A stretch of 64,000 bases of DNA from CAWBJP01 sp044867425 (GTDB lineage Bacteria > Actinomycetota > Acidimicrobiia > IMCC26256 > BP-133): NCBI GenBank assembly GCA_044867425.1, contig JBIOUX010000091.1, forward strand, positions 40,034-104,033, read 5' to 3'. Of this stretch, positions 44,928 to 53,151 are shown piece after piece; position 1 is the first letter of the stretch; every line of letters starts with the position of its first letter. Under the pieces are notes generated by a model. The model was not told the origin of the DNA, searched no databases, and saw nothing but the letters and a program-made list of their open reading frames with translations. A program made the position numbers and the translations under genes.

Positions 44928-46625
44928 GAATTCAGGGACCATCATCCGGCATTCCGGAGGGGCTACTTCGAGCAGCCCATCTTCCGCCCCATGGGCGCGG
45001 GCCGGGAGCTGAGCGCCTTGCGCTCCGACGGCACCACCTTTGCCGCCGAGATCAGCCTGGGTGCCCTCGACGTCGACGAGGGCACCCTCGTCTGCGCTGC
45101 GGTACGGGACACGACGGAGAGCCGCCGGGCCGAGGCCCGGTTCCGGGCCCTGTTCGAAGCGGCACCCGACGCCATGGTGGGCGTCGACGCCGAGGGCCGG
45201 ATCGTGATGGTCAACGGCCAGGCCGAGCGGCTGTTCGCCTATTCGCGGGATGAGCTTCTGGGGCAGCCGGTCGAGATCCTGGTGCCCGAGGCGGTGCGCC
45301 ACGCCCACCCCGACTACCGGACGCGCTACTTCTCCCGCCCCACCACCCGGCCCATGGGCGTGGGGCTCGAGCTGGCGGGCCGGCGGAGCGACGGTACCGA
45401 GTTCCCGGCCGAGATCTCGCTGTCCGCCCTGGAGGGCGACGGCGGCATGGTGGTCACCGCTGCCATCCGGGACGTCACCGAGCGCAAGCGCATCGAGGCG
45501 GAGCGGGAGCAGCTCCAGGCCCGGCAGTCGGAGCGGCTGGAGGTCCTGGGTCAGCTGGCGGGGGGGATCGCCCACGACTTCAACAACCTGCTGGCGCTCA
45601 TCCTGAGCTACGGCCGGTTCGTGGCCAAGCGGGTGGCCGACGACCCGGGTCTCTCCGAGGACGTGGCCGAGATCCTTTCTGCCGCCGAGCGGGCCGCCAC
45701 CCTCACCCGCCAGCTGCTGATCTTCGGCCGGCGGGAGGTGGTGCGGCCTCAGGTCCTCGATCTCAACGAGGTCGTCCAGTCCATGGAGAAGCTGCTCCGC
45801 CGGACGATCGGCGAGCACATCGACCTTCAGACCAGCTTCGCCCCCGACGTGCCGCCCGTCTTCGCTGACCCGGGGCAGCTGGAGCAGGTGGTGGTCAACC
45901 TGGCTGTGAACGCCCGGGACGCCATGGCCGGCGGCGGCGTCCTGCGGTTCCGGACGGATGTCGTCGTCCGGCCGGGAACCGACGGCGGCTCGAGGGCGCC
46001 GTGGGTGCGCCTCACCGTGGAGGACACCGGGCACGGCATGTCGGCCGAGGTCAAGGCCAGGATCTTCGAGCCGTTCTTCAGCACCAAGCCCAAGGGGCAG
46101 GGCACCGGTCTCGGTCTGGCCACCGTCTACGCCATCGTCAGCCAGGCGGGCGGCCGGATCGACCTCTACTCCGAGGAGGGCCGGGGGACGGCGTTTCGGA
46201 TCCTGTTCCCAGGAGTCGACAGCGAGGCCCGGCCCCTGGTGTCACTGGACGCCGGCCAGCAGCCGCCCCGGGGGGAGGGCAGGACGGTCCTGGTGGTGGA
46301 GGACGAGCCCGGGGTCCGCCACATGGCGTCCCGGATCCTGACCGACCACGGGTACGCGGTGGTGGAGGCCGAGAGCCCGGCGGCCGCCATCGAGCTGTGC
46401 CGTTCGGGCCGGCTGCGCCCCGACGTGGTCATGCCCGGCATGTCGGGCCGGGAGCTGGCCGATGCCGTCGCCGCGATCATGCCCGACCTCCCCGTCGTGT
46501 TCATGTCCGGGTACTCCCATGACGTGATCGCCCACCAGGGCGTGCTCGACCCCGGCGTCCGCCTGGTGGAGAAGCCGTTCACCGAACCCGAGCTCCTCGG
46601 CACCGTCGGCGCCGCCTGGTCCTGA
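44928..46625 (+). pseudogene. PAS-PAS hybrid histidine kinase lacking its 5' end
   Basis: From the junction onward the plus strand reads the end of one PAS (FRDHHPAFRRGYF, RPMGAG, LRSDGTTF), a complete second PAS (FEAAPDAMVGVDAEGRIVMV, RPMGVG), a HisKA (LAGGIAHDFNNLLALILSYG), HATPase_c (NLAVNARDAM, DTGHGM, GTGLGLATVYAIV) and a terminal receiver (VLVVEDEPGVRHM, DVVMPGMSG). The receiver lacks the usual hydrophobic strand before DVVMP (RSGRLRPDVVMP), suggesting a small in-frame deletion. No RBS-linked start exists; upstream sequence is antisense to the other kinase. Confidence 0.75.
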
Positions 46626-46642
46626 TCCCCGCGCCGGCGACG

Positions 46643-46678
46643 GGTCCTTCGGCGCACGACAAGGTCCTTTGACTCTTA
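46643..46678. promoter_or_regulatory. Two adjacent DosR-like elements upstream of the DsbB gene
   Basis: GGGTCCTTCGGCGC (46643-46656) and AAGGTCCTTTGACTCTT (46662-46678) lie 60-95 bp before the start at 46739. Each is imperfect; together they resemble a primary/secondary site pair. Confidence 0.55.
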
Positions 46679-46738
46679 CCGGACGGCCCCTCCAGCCACG
46701 ACACTGCATGTGAAGACCGCTGCCCGATCGGCCTGCTC

Positions 46739-47320
46739 GTGGACACCGACGCCGTCACTCTCCTGTTCGCCCTCCTCGCCGTCGCCGCCGAACTGGCGGT
46801 GGCGGCGGCTGTCGTGCTCGCCGGGGGCGGGCGCTTCAGCCCCACGGTCGCCGGATGGCGCCGTCAGGCGCTGACCTGGGTGGGTCCCGATGCCCTGCGC
46901 CTGGCCTTCGTGGTGGCGGCGGTGTGCACGGCGGGGAGCCTCTACCTGTCGGAGGTGGCCCACTTCCGTCCTTGCTTCCTGTGCTGGGTCCAGCGGGGGT
47001 TCATGTACCCCCTGGCCGTCGTCCTGGCCATCGCCGCCTGGCGGCGCGCCTACCGGGCCGGCGCGGCGATCGCCGGCCTGGCGTTCCTGGGCGGGTTGGT
47101 CTCCGTCTACCACGTGCTGGTGGAGCGATTCCCCAGCCTCGAGTCGAGCGCCTGCGATCCCGCCAACCCCTGCTCGCTCATCTGGGTGAAGCGCTTCGGA
47201 TACCTGACCATCCCGACCATGGCCCTCTCCGGGTTCGCTCTCATCACCGTCCTCGCCCTCGTCGCCTGGTGGCGGGCACCGGATTCCGAGCCCGCCGGCC
47301 GCGTGTCCATCGACGCCTGA
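46739..47320 (+). CDS. DsbB/BdbC-type disulfide-forming membrane protein
   Basis: The product is 193 aa from GTG. Five hydrophobic helices are visible; an extra N-terminal helix precedes the four of DsbB. The CxxC lies in RPCFLCWVQRG and the second cysteine pair in ACDPANPC. DsbB-type proteins oxidise a periplasmic thiol partner and pass electrons to quinone. The next gene encodes a membrane-anchored thioredoxin, its likely partner. The upstream DosR-like elements suggest induction in hypoxia. Confidence 0.85.
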   Translation: MDTDAVTLLFALLAVAAELAVAAAVVLAGGGRFSPTVAGWRRQALTWVGPDALRLAFVVAAVCTAGSLYLSEVAHFRPCFLCWVQRGFMYPLAVVLAIAAWRRAYRAGAAIAGLAFLGGLVSVYHVLVERFPSLESSACDPANPCSLIWVKRFGYLTIPTMALSGFALITVLALVAWWRAPDSEPAGRVSIDA

Positions 47321-47334
47321 AGGAGGCCGAATCC

Positions 47335-48009
47335 ATGTCCTCGACTCGCACCGCTCAGCCGGCCCGCCGGGCTCGACCGGCCCGCCCCGTCCCCGCCGGT
47401 CGTCGCATCTCCCCCGTCTCCGCCCTCGTGGCCGCCATCCTGCTGCTGGGGCTCGTGGCGATCTTCGCCAACCGGGGGGGCGGCAGTGACGGGGTGCCGG
47501 CCGGCGTGGAGCAGGTCCGTGCGGTGACGGTGTCCGGGGCGGCGCTCCCCGTCCTCGAGGACGGCGCCGACCCGGCGGTCGGGACCGCCAGCCCGACGGT
47601 CGAAGGGCAGGACTTCGACGGGAACCCGGTGGCGATCGGCGCCGGCGGCACGCCCAAGCTGATCGTCTTCCTCGCCCACTGGTGCCCGCACTGCCAGAAG
47701 GAGGTCCCCGTCATCACCGACTGGCTCGCCGCCAACGGCGCACCCGCCGGCGTGGACCTCGTCTCCGTCTCCACCGAGGTCAGCGCCGACCTGCCCAACT
47801 ACCCGCCGTCGGAGTGGCTGGAACGGGAGGACTGGCCGGTGCCGGTCCTGGTGGACAACACCGACCGGGCCGTCAAGGAGGCCTTCGGCGTCTCCGGCTT
47901 CCCCTTCTTCGTGGCCGTCGACGCCACCGGCCATGTGGTCGCCCGGGGCAGCGGCGAGCTCGACACCGATGCGCTCCACCGCCTGGTCTCCCTGGCCCGT
48001 GGGCGCTGA
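47335..48009 (+). CDS. Membrane-anchored thioredoxin-fold protein (TlpA/DsbE-like)
   Basis: The product is 224 aa, with AAGGAGG nine bases before the ATG at 47335. An N-terminal anchor (VSALVAAILLLGLVAIFA) precedes a thioredoxin domain with active site HWCPHCQKE and cis-proline region SGFPFFVAVD. It acts outside the membrane as a thiol oxidoreductase, probably paired with the DsbB-like protein 14 bp upstream. A periplasmic-style disulfide system fits the copper proteins nearby. Confidence 0.85.
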   Translation: MSSTRTAQPARRARPARPVPAGRRISPVSALVAAILLLGLVAIFANRGGGSDGVPAGVEQVRAVTVSGAALPVLEDGADPAVGTASPTVEGQDFDGNPVAIGAGGTPKLIVFLAHWCPHCQKEVPVITDWLAANGAPAGVDLVSVSTEVSADLPNYPPSEWLEREDWPVPVLVDNTDRAVKEAFGVSGFPFFVAVDATGHVVARGSGELDTDALHRLVSLARGR

Positions 48010-48024
48010 AACCGAAGCATCGCC

Positions 48025-49023
48025 ATGAACGGTGACAGCGCCTCCCCGGCCCGGCTCACCCGTTACGCCTGGCTGTCGATCGCCGCCGCCGTGGCCACCA
48101 TCGGGTTGAAGGGTCTCGCCTTCGCCATGACCGGTTCCGTCGGCCTCCTCTCCGACGCCCTGGAGTCGGGCGTCAACCTGGCGGCGGCGGTCATGGTGCT
48201 GGTCACGCTGACGATCGCCGTCCGGCCGGCCGACGAGCACCACCTCTTCGGCCACTCCAAGGCGGAGTACTTCTCGGCCGGGGGGGAGGGGTTCATGATC
48301 CTGGTGGCGGCGGTGGCCATCGTCGCTTCCGCCGTCCAGCGGCTGGCCCATCCCCGGCCCCTGACCCAGATCGGCGCCGGCCTGGCCGTGACCGTGGTGG
48401 CGGCGGCGGTGAACGGGGCCGTGGCCTTCGTGCTGCTGCGGGCCGGGCGGCGGCACCGGTCGATCACGCTCACCGCCGACGGCCGGCATCTCCTCACCGA
48501 CGTGTGGACCTCCGCCGGCGTCGTCCTCGGCGTGGCGGCCGTGGCCCTCACCGGCTGGCACCGCCTCGACCCGCTCGTCGCCCTGGGCGTCGGCGTCAAC
48601 ATCGTGGTGGCCGGATGGCGCCTCATCCGTCACTCCATCGGCGGTCTCATGGACACCGCCCTCCCCGCCGCCGAGCATGCCGCCATTGACGGTGTGCTGT
48701 CGGAGTACCGGCAGCGCCACGGCGTCCTGTTCCACGCCCTGCGCACCCGGGAGGCCGGCGCCCGGCGGTTCGTGTCCGTCCACGTGCTCGTCCCCGGCGC
48801 CTGGACGGTCCAGGCCGGTCACGACCTCCTGGAGCGCCTGGAGGCCGATCTCGACCGCACCCTCGGCGGCGCCGAGGTGTTCACCCATCTGGAACCGCTG
48901 GAGGACCCGATCTCGTGGGCGGACGGCGGAGACCATCCGGAGTCGCTGGCGCCGAAGCCGGGCAATGGGTCGTATGGGACCGAGGTCCCAGGATTACCCG
49001 CCGGCGGGCCCTTCAGCATCTGA
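48025..49023 (+). CDS. Cation diffusion facilitator transporter
   Basis: The product is 332 aa. It has the CDF hallmark metal sites in TM2 (GLLSDALESGVNL) and TM5 (ADGRHLLTDVWTSAGV), hydrophobic helices between, and a C-terminal cytosolic ferredoxin-like domain (HALRTREAGARRFVSVHVLV). It exports Zn2+, Fe2+ or Co2+ by proton antiport. It starts 15 bp after the thioredoxin gene, so the three form an operon. The last ~30 residues are low-complexity and not typical. Confidence 0.86.
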   Translation: MNGDSASPARLTRYAWLSIAAAVATIGLKGLAFAMTGSVGLLSDALESGVNLAAAVMVLVTLTIAVRPADEHHLFGHSKAEYFSAGGEGFMILVAAVAIVASAVQRLAHPRPLTQIGAGLAVTVVAAAVNGAVAFVLLRAGRRHRSITLTADGRHLLTDVWTSAGVVLGVAAVALTGWHRLDPLVALGVGVNIVVAGWRLIRHSIGGLMDTALPAAEHAAIDGVLSEYRQRHGVLFHALRTREAGARRFVSVHVLVPGAWTVQAGHDLLERLEADLDRTLGGAEVFTHLEPLEDPISWADGGDHPESLAPKPGNGSYGTEVPGLPAGGPFSI

Positions 49024-49346
49024 CCATCGCCGCTGCCGGTCGCACCCGCCGGCGAAGAGGACCCAGATCGGCTCCGGCAGAGGGCCCCGGCGGGCCACCG
49101 TCAGCTCAGGATCAGCAGCTCCAGAAGGCTGTCGACGAGGCTTTCGGGCTCGATGGCGGCCCCGGCGAGCTGGCCATGCTCGGCGCCGCCATGGCTCTGA
49201 GCGGCCTGGTCCTCCGAGGCCGGCCCGACCGGCGCCCGCGGCGCAGCTGAACCCCAACCCGGAGGGGGGACCCCGGGAGTGCGGACCGCCGATTTGAGCC
49301 GAGCTCATCGCACTACGTCGACGACCTCCCCGCACGCGACCCGGAG
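49024..49346. other. Gene-poor stretch with a possible small ORF remnant
   Basis: No confident gene. The plus strand reads QDQQLQKAVDEAFGLDGG and ELAMLGAAMALSGLVLRGRP before a stop at 49250, which looks protein-like but lacks a start or RBS and may be a remnant. AGAGGGCCCCGGCGGGCC near 49079 is GC-rich and only loosely resembles the DosR-like box. Confidence 0.3.
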
Positions 49347-49748
49347 TTACGGCTGTTCCGGGTCGGCGACCGGTTCTCCGACGACGACGATCTCGCCGGT
49401 GGAGCCCAGATGCCGCTTGCAGCGGTACCGGTAGATTCCGGACTGGTCGAAGCGATGCTCCCAGCGGGCGCCAGGTCCGATGTTCGGGGACTCGAATGCC
49501 CCGTAGTACTCGCTCAGGAGCTCGTGGCCCCCACCGATGAGCGGGTAGTCGAACGGCTCCCGGTTGTGCCAGGTGACCACGGTTCCGGTGGCGACCTCGA
49601 GCCGCGGGGGGTAGTACCGCAGAGCGAGCATCTCGACCACGGCCGCGGTGTCGGACTCCGGGGCTGCTCCGGCACTCTCATCGACCCCGAAGCCAACGAG
49701 AGCAACCGCGGCGATCTGGAACACGGCGACTGCCCGCTTCCACTCCAT
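49347..49748 (-). CDS. Exported cupredoxin-like protein with altered copper site
   Basis: The product is 133 aa. A signal-like N-terminus (RAVAVFQIAAVALVGFGVDESAGA) precedes a plastocyanin-type fold (YYPPRLEVATGTVVTWHNRE, WEHRFDQSGIYRYRCKRHLG). The ligand loop reads CKRHLGSTGEI: Cys and His are present, but the axial Met normally before the Gly is Thr. The copper site may be altered or lost. A strong box (GGGCCAAAGGTCCCT) lies ~62 bp upstream. Confidence 0.72.
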   Translation of the reverse strand: MEWKRAVAVFQIAAVALVGFGVDESAGAAPESDTAAVVEMLALRYYPPRLEVATGTVVTWHNREPFDYPLIGGGHELLSEYYGAFESPNIGPGARWEHRFDQSGIYRYRCKRHLGSTGEIVVVGEPVADPEQP

Positions 49749-49782
49749 GAGGTCCCTCCTGGGCCAGCTTCCGAAGTCGACC

Positions 49783-50136
49783 CTACGGCGGAGGCGGGCG
49801 CCGGCCTACGGGCCAAAGGTCCCTCGCCGGTGAACCTTTCGTACCTTTTCGCCCGAACATCTTCTTCGCCTCGTCGGCCCAGAGCAGGGCGCTGGCCAGG
49901 GCGACGCAGATTAGCCAGTCGACGGGGTCCAGAAGGATGGTGTCGAACGCCTTGTTGAGGACCGGCACATGCACGACCGCCGCCTGCAGCACTACGGACA
50001 CGGCGATGGCGGCCCACAGCAGGGGGTTGGTGAACAAGCGATGGAAGGCGCTAGTGCGGTCGGAGCGGGCGCTGAAGCAATGGAAGAGCTGGGCCAGCAT
50101 CAGGGTGGTGACCAGCCTGAGGGCAGCTTCGGTTAG
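49783..50136 (-). pseudogene. C-terminal remnant of a cation P-type ATPase
   Basis: The frame reads LRLVTTLMLAQLFHCFSARS, then NPLLWAAIAVSVVLQAAVVH and PVDWLICVALASALLWADEA. This is the last three TM helices of a Ca2+-type P-ATPase; catalytic domains are absent. Upstream the frame runs into the 3' end of the neighbouring gene. It is not a fragment of the intact ATPase at 60170 as judged by eye; the sequences differ. Confidence 0.7.
49810..49824. promoter_or_regulatory. DosR-like box upstream of the 49347 cupredoxin
   Basis: GGGCCAAAGGTCCCT, ~62 bp before the cupredoxin start and inside the last codons of the P-ATPase remnant. Confidence 0.68.
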
Positions 50137-50900
50137 GCGGTCTCGTTCTCCTCGTCGATGGCGGCCAGGAGCCGCCCCAGGCTGCAGACCGTGGCGTTGT
50201 AGTCGATGACGGCCATCCCGGCCACGGCGTCGACCATGGCCTTGCGGACACCGGGTTCGGCGGAGAGGCGCTCCCGCAGCGGCAACGCCCCGCTGGGGAA
50301 CCGCTCGAGGCCCTCAACGTGGAGAAAGACCCGCCGCTGGGAGGAGAGCCCGGAGACCTGGCTCCCGGGTGCCTCGGAGGCAAGGGCACGGGGTTCGACC
50401 TCGGCCTCGATCCGGCCGGTGATCTCATCCAGGAACCGGTCGACCGATTCGAGTACCACCTTGTGCCCGGCCAGCGTGTCGGCCACGGCTCCCAGGCGCC
50501 CGAACGGCGGCCGGTAGCGGCCGGTGAGACCGACCTGGGTGGCCGAGCGGCGCCCGGCCGGGACGGGGACCAGCTCGAGGGTCGCTTCCAGGACGGGGAA
50601 GAGGTTCGGCCGCTCGGCGTCCTCCCAGCGGAGTGGCAGCCTGGCGGCGTCCTCGTCGAGGATGAGATCACCCCGCACGATGCGCACCTCACGGGACAGG
50701 TCGACGCCAGCGCGGCGGACGTGGAGCCCCGCGCGTTGCTCCCGAACGGCGCCTCTGTCACCTGGATGGCCCAGCACCCGCTCCGGCTCCCCGGCCATCA
50801 GCCGGCACACCTCGGCGCAGGGCCGGTCCACATAGGCGTACTGGCGGACCTCCCGCCACGTCCGGTCGTGGGATTCCTGGATGGGCACGTCCCCGGTCAC
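50133..50900 (-). CDS. SRPBCC-like / HMA-like hypothetical protein
   Basis: The product is 255 aa from GTG 50900, chosen for AGGAGG seven bases upstream; an ATG at 50930 has none. The first ~170 residues have an SRPBCC-like alternation (VRQYAYVDRPCAEVCRLM, DLSREVRIVRGDL, ATLELVPVPAGRR). The C-terminal ~60 residues resemble a metal-domain-like fold (GVRKAMVDAVAGMAVIDYNA) without the CxxC. Function unknown. The box AGGGCCGAAAGCCAT lies 59 bp upstream. The P-ATPase remnant follows directly, so this may once have preceded an ATPase gene. Confidence 0.65.
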   Translation of the reverse strand: MTGDVPIQESHDRTWREVRQYAYVDRPCAEVCRLMAGEPERVLGHPGDRGAVREQRAGLHVRRAGVDLSREVRIVRGDLILDEDAARLPLRWEDAERPNLFPVLEATLELVPVPAGRRSATQVGLTGRYRPPFGRLGAVADTLAGHKVVLESVDRFLDEITGRIEAEVEPRALASEAPGSQVSGLSSQRRVFLHVEGLERFPSGALPLRERLSAEPGVRKAMVDAVAGMAVIDYNATVCSLGRLLAAIDEENETA

Positions 50901-50958
50901 GGCAAGCCTCCTCGAGTGGGGATGGACCATTCTTCGCTGGGGCGCCCTAGGCGCCGGT

Positions 50959-50973
50959 AGGGCCGAAAGCCAT
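50959..50973. promoter_or_regulatory. DosR-like box upstream of the SRPBCC-like gene
   Basis: AGGGCCGAAAGCCAT, 59 bp before the GTG start. A second partial element (GACCAAGGTCCCTAG, 51037-51051) lies further upstream. The remainder of 50974-51332 holds only a gene fragment and another box. Confidence 0.6.
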
Positions 50974-51098
50974 CTCCCGGTCGCCTTTCGTCCCGACGCC
51001 CGGTCCGTCCCGGCTCTTCCCCGTCCTCGAAGTTGTGACCAAGGTCCCTAGTGGACGATCCGCGCCAGGACTGAAGCTGGGCGTATGCCCCTCATCGA

Positions 51099-51169
51099 CG
51101 ACTTGGGGCTGCCGGGCGCCGGGTCCCGGTACCAGGGGTAGACGATCCACGTCCCGGTGATGACCGTGC
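51099..51169 (-). pseudogene. 71-bp inverted copy of part of the gene at 63446
   Basis: The minus strand reads VITGTWIVYPWYRDPAP followed by SPKS, nearly identical at DNA level to 63639-63709 in the intact membrane gene (only about two mismatches by eye). Homology stops abruptly at both ends. It is a gene fragment in inverted orientation, a sign of recombination inside the island. Confidence 0.8.
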
Positions 51170-51209
51170 ACGCGTCTGACGTCACGACGGTCGTTCGGAT
51201 GCTGAGGCG

Positions 51210-51224
51210 AGGACCTTCGGCCCT
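51210..51224. promoter_or_regulatory. DosR-like box (AGGACCTTCGGCCCT)
   Basis: Near-perfect box ~110 bp before the DUF1918 start at 51333 and ~40 bp upstream of the 71-bp fragment on the other strand. It could have belonged to either gene. Confidence 0.65.
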
Positions 51225-51332
51225 GCCGCCAGCTCCTTCCCAGGCGTGATGCTTTCGCCACGTATGTCGCACCGCTCCTTCTACCCGCGGGCGCGAGGCG
51301 ACTCCCGGTTCAAGCCCTGCAAGGAGTCAGCC

Positions 51333-51617
51333 ATGAAGGCTCGTGTCGGCGACATGATCGTGATCAAGGGACACATGCTCGGTGAGCCCGATCGCACCGG
51401 AGAGATCGTCGAGGTCAAAGGCAAGGACGGTGCGCCGCCCTACCGCGTGCGGTGGGACGACACCAACGGGCACGTGCACTTCTTCTTCCCCGGTCCCGAC
51501 GCCGAGGTGCGACACCTGGGCCACCAAACGGCCAAGCCGGGCGGCGGCGCCGATCTCCTCGCCCGGCTGGGCGGTGACGACGGCGGTGGTCATGACCTCG
51601 CCGGCGGTGAGACCTGA
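51333..51617 (+). CDS. DUF1918 protein with probably abnormal C-terminus
   Basis: The product is 94 aa, with AAGGAG upstream. The first ~62 residues match DUF1918 (MKARVGDMIVIKGHMLGEPD, GEIVEVKGKDGAPPYRVRWDD, FFFPGPDAEV), a family that includes DosR-regulon protein Rv0569. From about residue 66 the frame reads antisense through a CBS gene (QTAKPGGGADLL), so the native C-terminus was probably replaced at a junction near 51530. The core domain is intact and may still function. Confidence 0.75.
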   Translation: MKARVGDMIVIKGHMLGEPDRTGEIVEVKGKDGAPPYRVRWDDTNGHVHFFFPGPDAEVRHLGHQTAKPGGGADLLARLGGDDGGGHDLAGGET

Positions 51618-51869
51618 CGCCTTGTCGATCCACGGGGCGGTGCCGGTGAGGTGGCCGACCAACGCCGCGAGGGGACGGCGCCGATGAGGCTCGAACGCCT
51701 CTTTGCTCATCAGGTCGGCTTCGGTCACGATCCCGAGGAGACGGTTGTGGGCGCCGACGACGGGAAGTCCGCTGACCCCGTATTCGAGCAACAGCTCAGC
51801 GGTCTCCTTGAACGACATCTCCGGCGTGGCTGTGACGACGATTTTGGTCATCACCTCGCGGACCTTCAT
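51530..51869 (-). pseudogene. CBS-pair gene truncated in its second domain
   Basis: ATG at 51869 follows AGAGGAGGTAGTCCC. CBS1 is complete (MKVREVMTKIVVTATPEMSF, TAELLLEYGVSGLPVVG, GIVTEADLMSKEAF). CBS2 starts (VMTTAVVTAQPGEEIGAAARL) and then the frame runs antisense through the DUF1918 gene with no further CBS pattern. The two genes collide tail to tail near 51530, each losing its 3' end. Confidence 0.7.
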
Positions 51870-51959
51870 GGGACTACCTCCTCTGTTTGTGGCGGGTTGT
51901 CGATCTGCGGCGCGGCAGCCGCGGCGAACGCCAAGTCGGGACCGGAGTCGGGATGCCAG

Positions 51960-52326
51960 GTCATCTCTGCCGCCCCTGGGATCACCTGCGTGCCGTTTTC
52001 GCCCCTGGAGAATCGCCGCGGCTTCGGTGATCGTCCCGATGGCGGCTCGCTTCCCGGTCCGCTCCACGAACCGGCAGGCGGCCGCCACCTTCGGCCCCAT
52101 GGATTCCGGAGCGAAGGGGAGGGCTCGGAGATGAGTAGGCGCCGCCTGGTGGATCGGACGGGCGAAGGCGGGGGCCACTTCCGTGGGTGATCACCACGTC
52201 GTGGTGGCGGGCGATCTCCGCGGCCGTCTCCACCGCCGCCCGAAGGTTGGCCCGCTGGACTTCGACCCCGGGTGCCTGCCCCGGCTCGAGGAGAGCGGCC
52301 CGTCCCAGGGCCATGACCACCAGCAT
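51960..52326 (-). pseudogene. Carbamate kinase remnant
   Basis: Two pieces of carbamate kinase are visible on the minus strand in different frames. The N-terminal piece from 52326 reads MLVVMALGRAALLEPGQ and VETAAEIARHHDVVITHGSG. The C-terminal piece downstream reads ESMGPKVAAACRFVERTGKR and AAIGTITEAAAIL, then GTQVIP in a third frame. The central catalytic region is missing. Carbamate kinase makes ATP from carbamoyl phosphate in arginine fermentation, which fits an energy-limitation regulon. DosR-like boxes lie 65-100 bp upstream. Confidence 0.72.
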
Positions 52327-52411
52327 CTCGACCACCTCCGCGTTCGAACGCCGACTGGCCGAGTCTTGGCTGCAACGGCGTCGAGTCGGCAGGGGCGAAG
52401 GTCGTGTCCGC

Positions 52412-52427
52412 AGGGCCGAAGGACCCA
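52412..52427. promoter_or_regulatory. DosR-like box upstream of the carbamate kinase remnant
   Basis: AGGGCCGAAGGACCCA, ~86 bp before the remnant start; AGGGGCGAAGGTCGTG (52391-52406) is a weaker neighbour. Boxes persist although the gene is broken. Confidence 0.6.
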
Positions 52428-52596
52428 ACCGTGCTGTCGCGCCGGTGTCGGTGGGACGGCCGGAACGATTTCCAGGACGCCTGCAGCCCGCCCCGGGCCC
52501 GGTGAAGCGGCCGCCCAGGGCGGTGCAGAACTTGGTACGACGGGGCACCCGCCGCGGGAGACGCCCAGCGCATCGTGCCCGAGGTCCCCTCCGGAC

Positions 52597-52611
52597 AGGA
52601 CCTTCGACTCT
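52597..52611. promoter_or_regulatory. DosR-like box upstream of the CBS gene at 52678
   Basis: AGGACCTTCGACTCT, 67 bp before the start. Confidence 0.6.
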
Positions 52612-52677
52612 TGGCCCCTGAGGGCGCGGTTCGTAGGTTCCGCTGGAGGTAAGGCCCGCTCGAGTCGGGAGGATGCG

Positions 52678-53127
52678 ATGCAGGCGAAAGAGGCGATCAG
52701 GAAGCCGCCGGTGACCATTGCGCCGGGAGCAACCGTCGCAGAAGCCGCCGAGAGGATGGACAGGGAGGTCGTCGGCGCGCTGGTCGTGGTCGAGGGGGAC
52801 CAGCCGATCGGGATCGTCACCGACCGGGATCTCGTCGTTCGGGCGTTAGCCCGCCGGCTCCCCAACGATGCTCGGATCGACAGCGTTATGACGACCGAAC
52901 TCGTGACTCTTCCCGCCGACGCCGACATCCGGGACGTGCTGGCAGCCTTCTACAGCCATCGGTTCCGGCGGCTACCCCTCGTCGAGGACGGCCGGATGGC
53001 GGGGATGGTCACCGTCGACGATTTGATGGTCGGCCTCGTGGACGGCCTGGGTTTGTTGATCCGCCCGGTCTTCGGCCAGGTGGTCTTCGGGACCCCGGAG
53101 CCACAGTTTCCAGTTCCCGTGAGTTAG
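52678..53127 (+). CDS. CBS-pair protein
   Basis: The product is 149 aa with GGGAGG upstream of the ATG. Two CBS motifs: VAEAAERMDREVVGALVVVE with GIVTDRDLVVRALA, then VLAAFYSHRFRRLPLVED with GMVTVDDLMVGLVD. It has the Hrp1-type length and is preceded by a DosR-like box at 67 bp. Likely an adenine-nucleotide binding stress protein. Confidence 0.83.
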   Translation: MQAKEAIRKPPVTIAPGATVAEAAERMDREVVGALVVVEGDQPIGIVTDRDLVVRALARRLPNDARIDSVMTTELVTLPADADIRDVLAAFYSHRFRRLPLVEDGRMAGMVTVDDLMVGLVDGLGLLIRPVFGQVVFGTPEPQFPVPVS

Positions 53128-53151
53128 GAGCCGACCGCCGGATGCAGCGCT

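Noticed and set aside
50947..51261. Minus-strand ORF upstream of the SRPBCC-like gene
   Set aside because: Low-complexity reading across DosR-like boxes and the inverted fragment; no SD; not protein-like.
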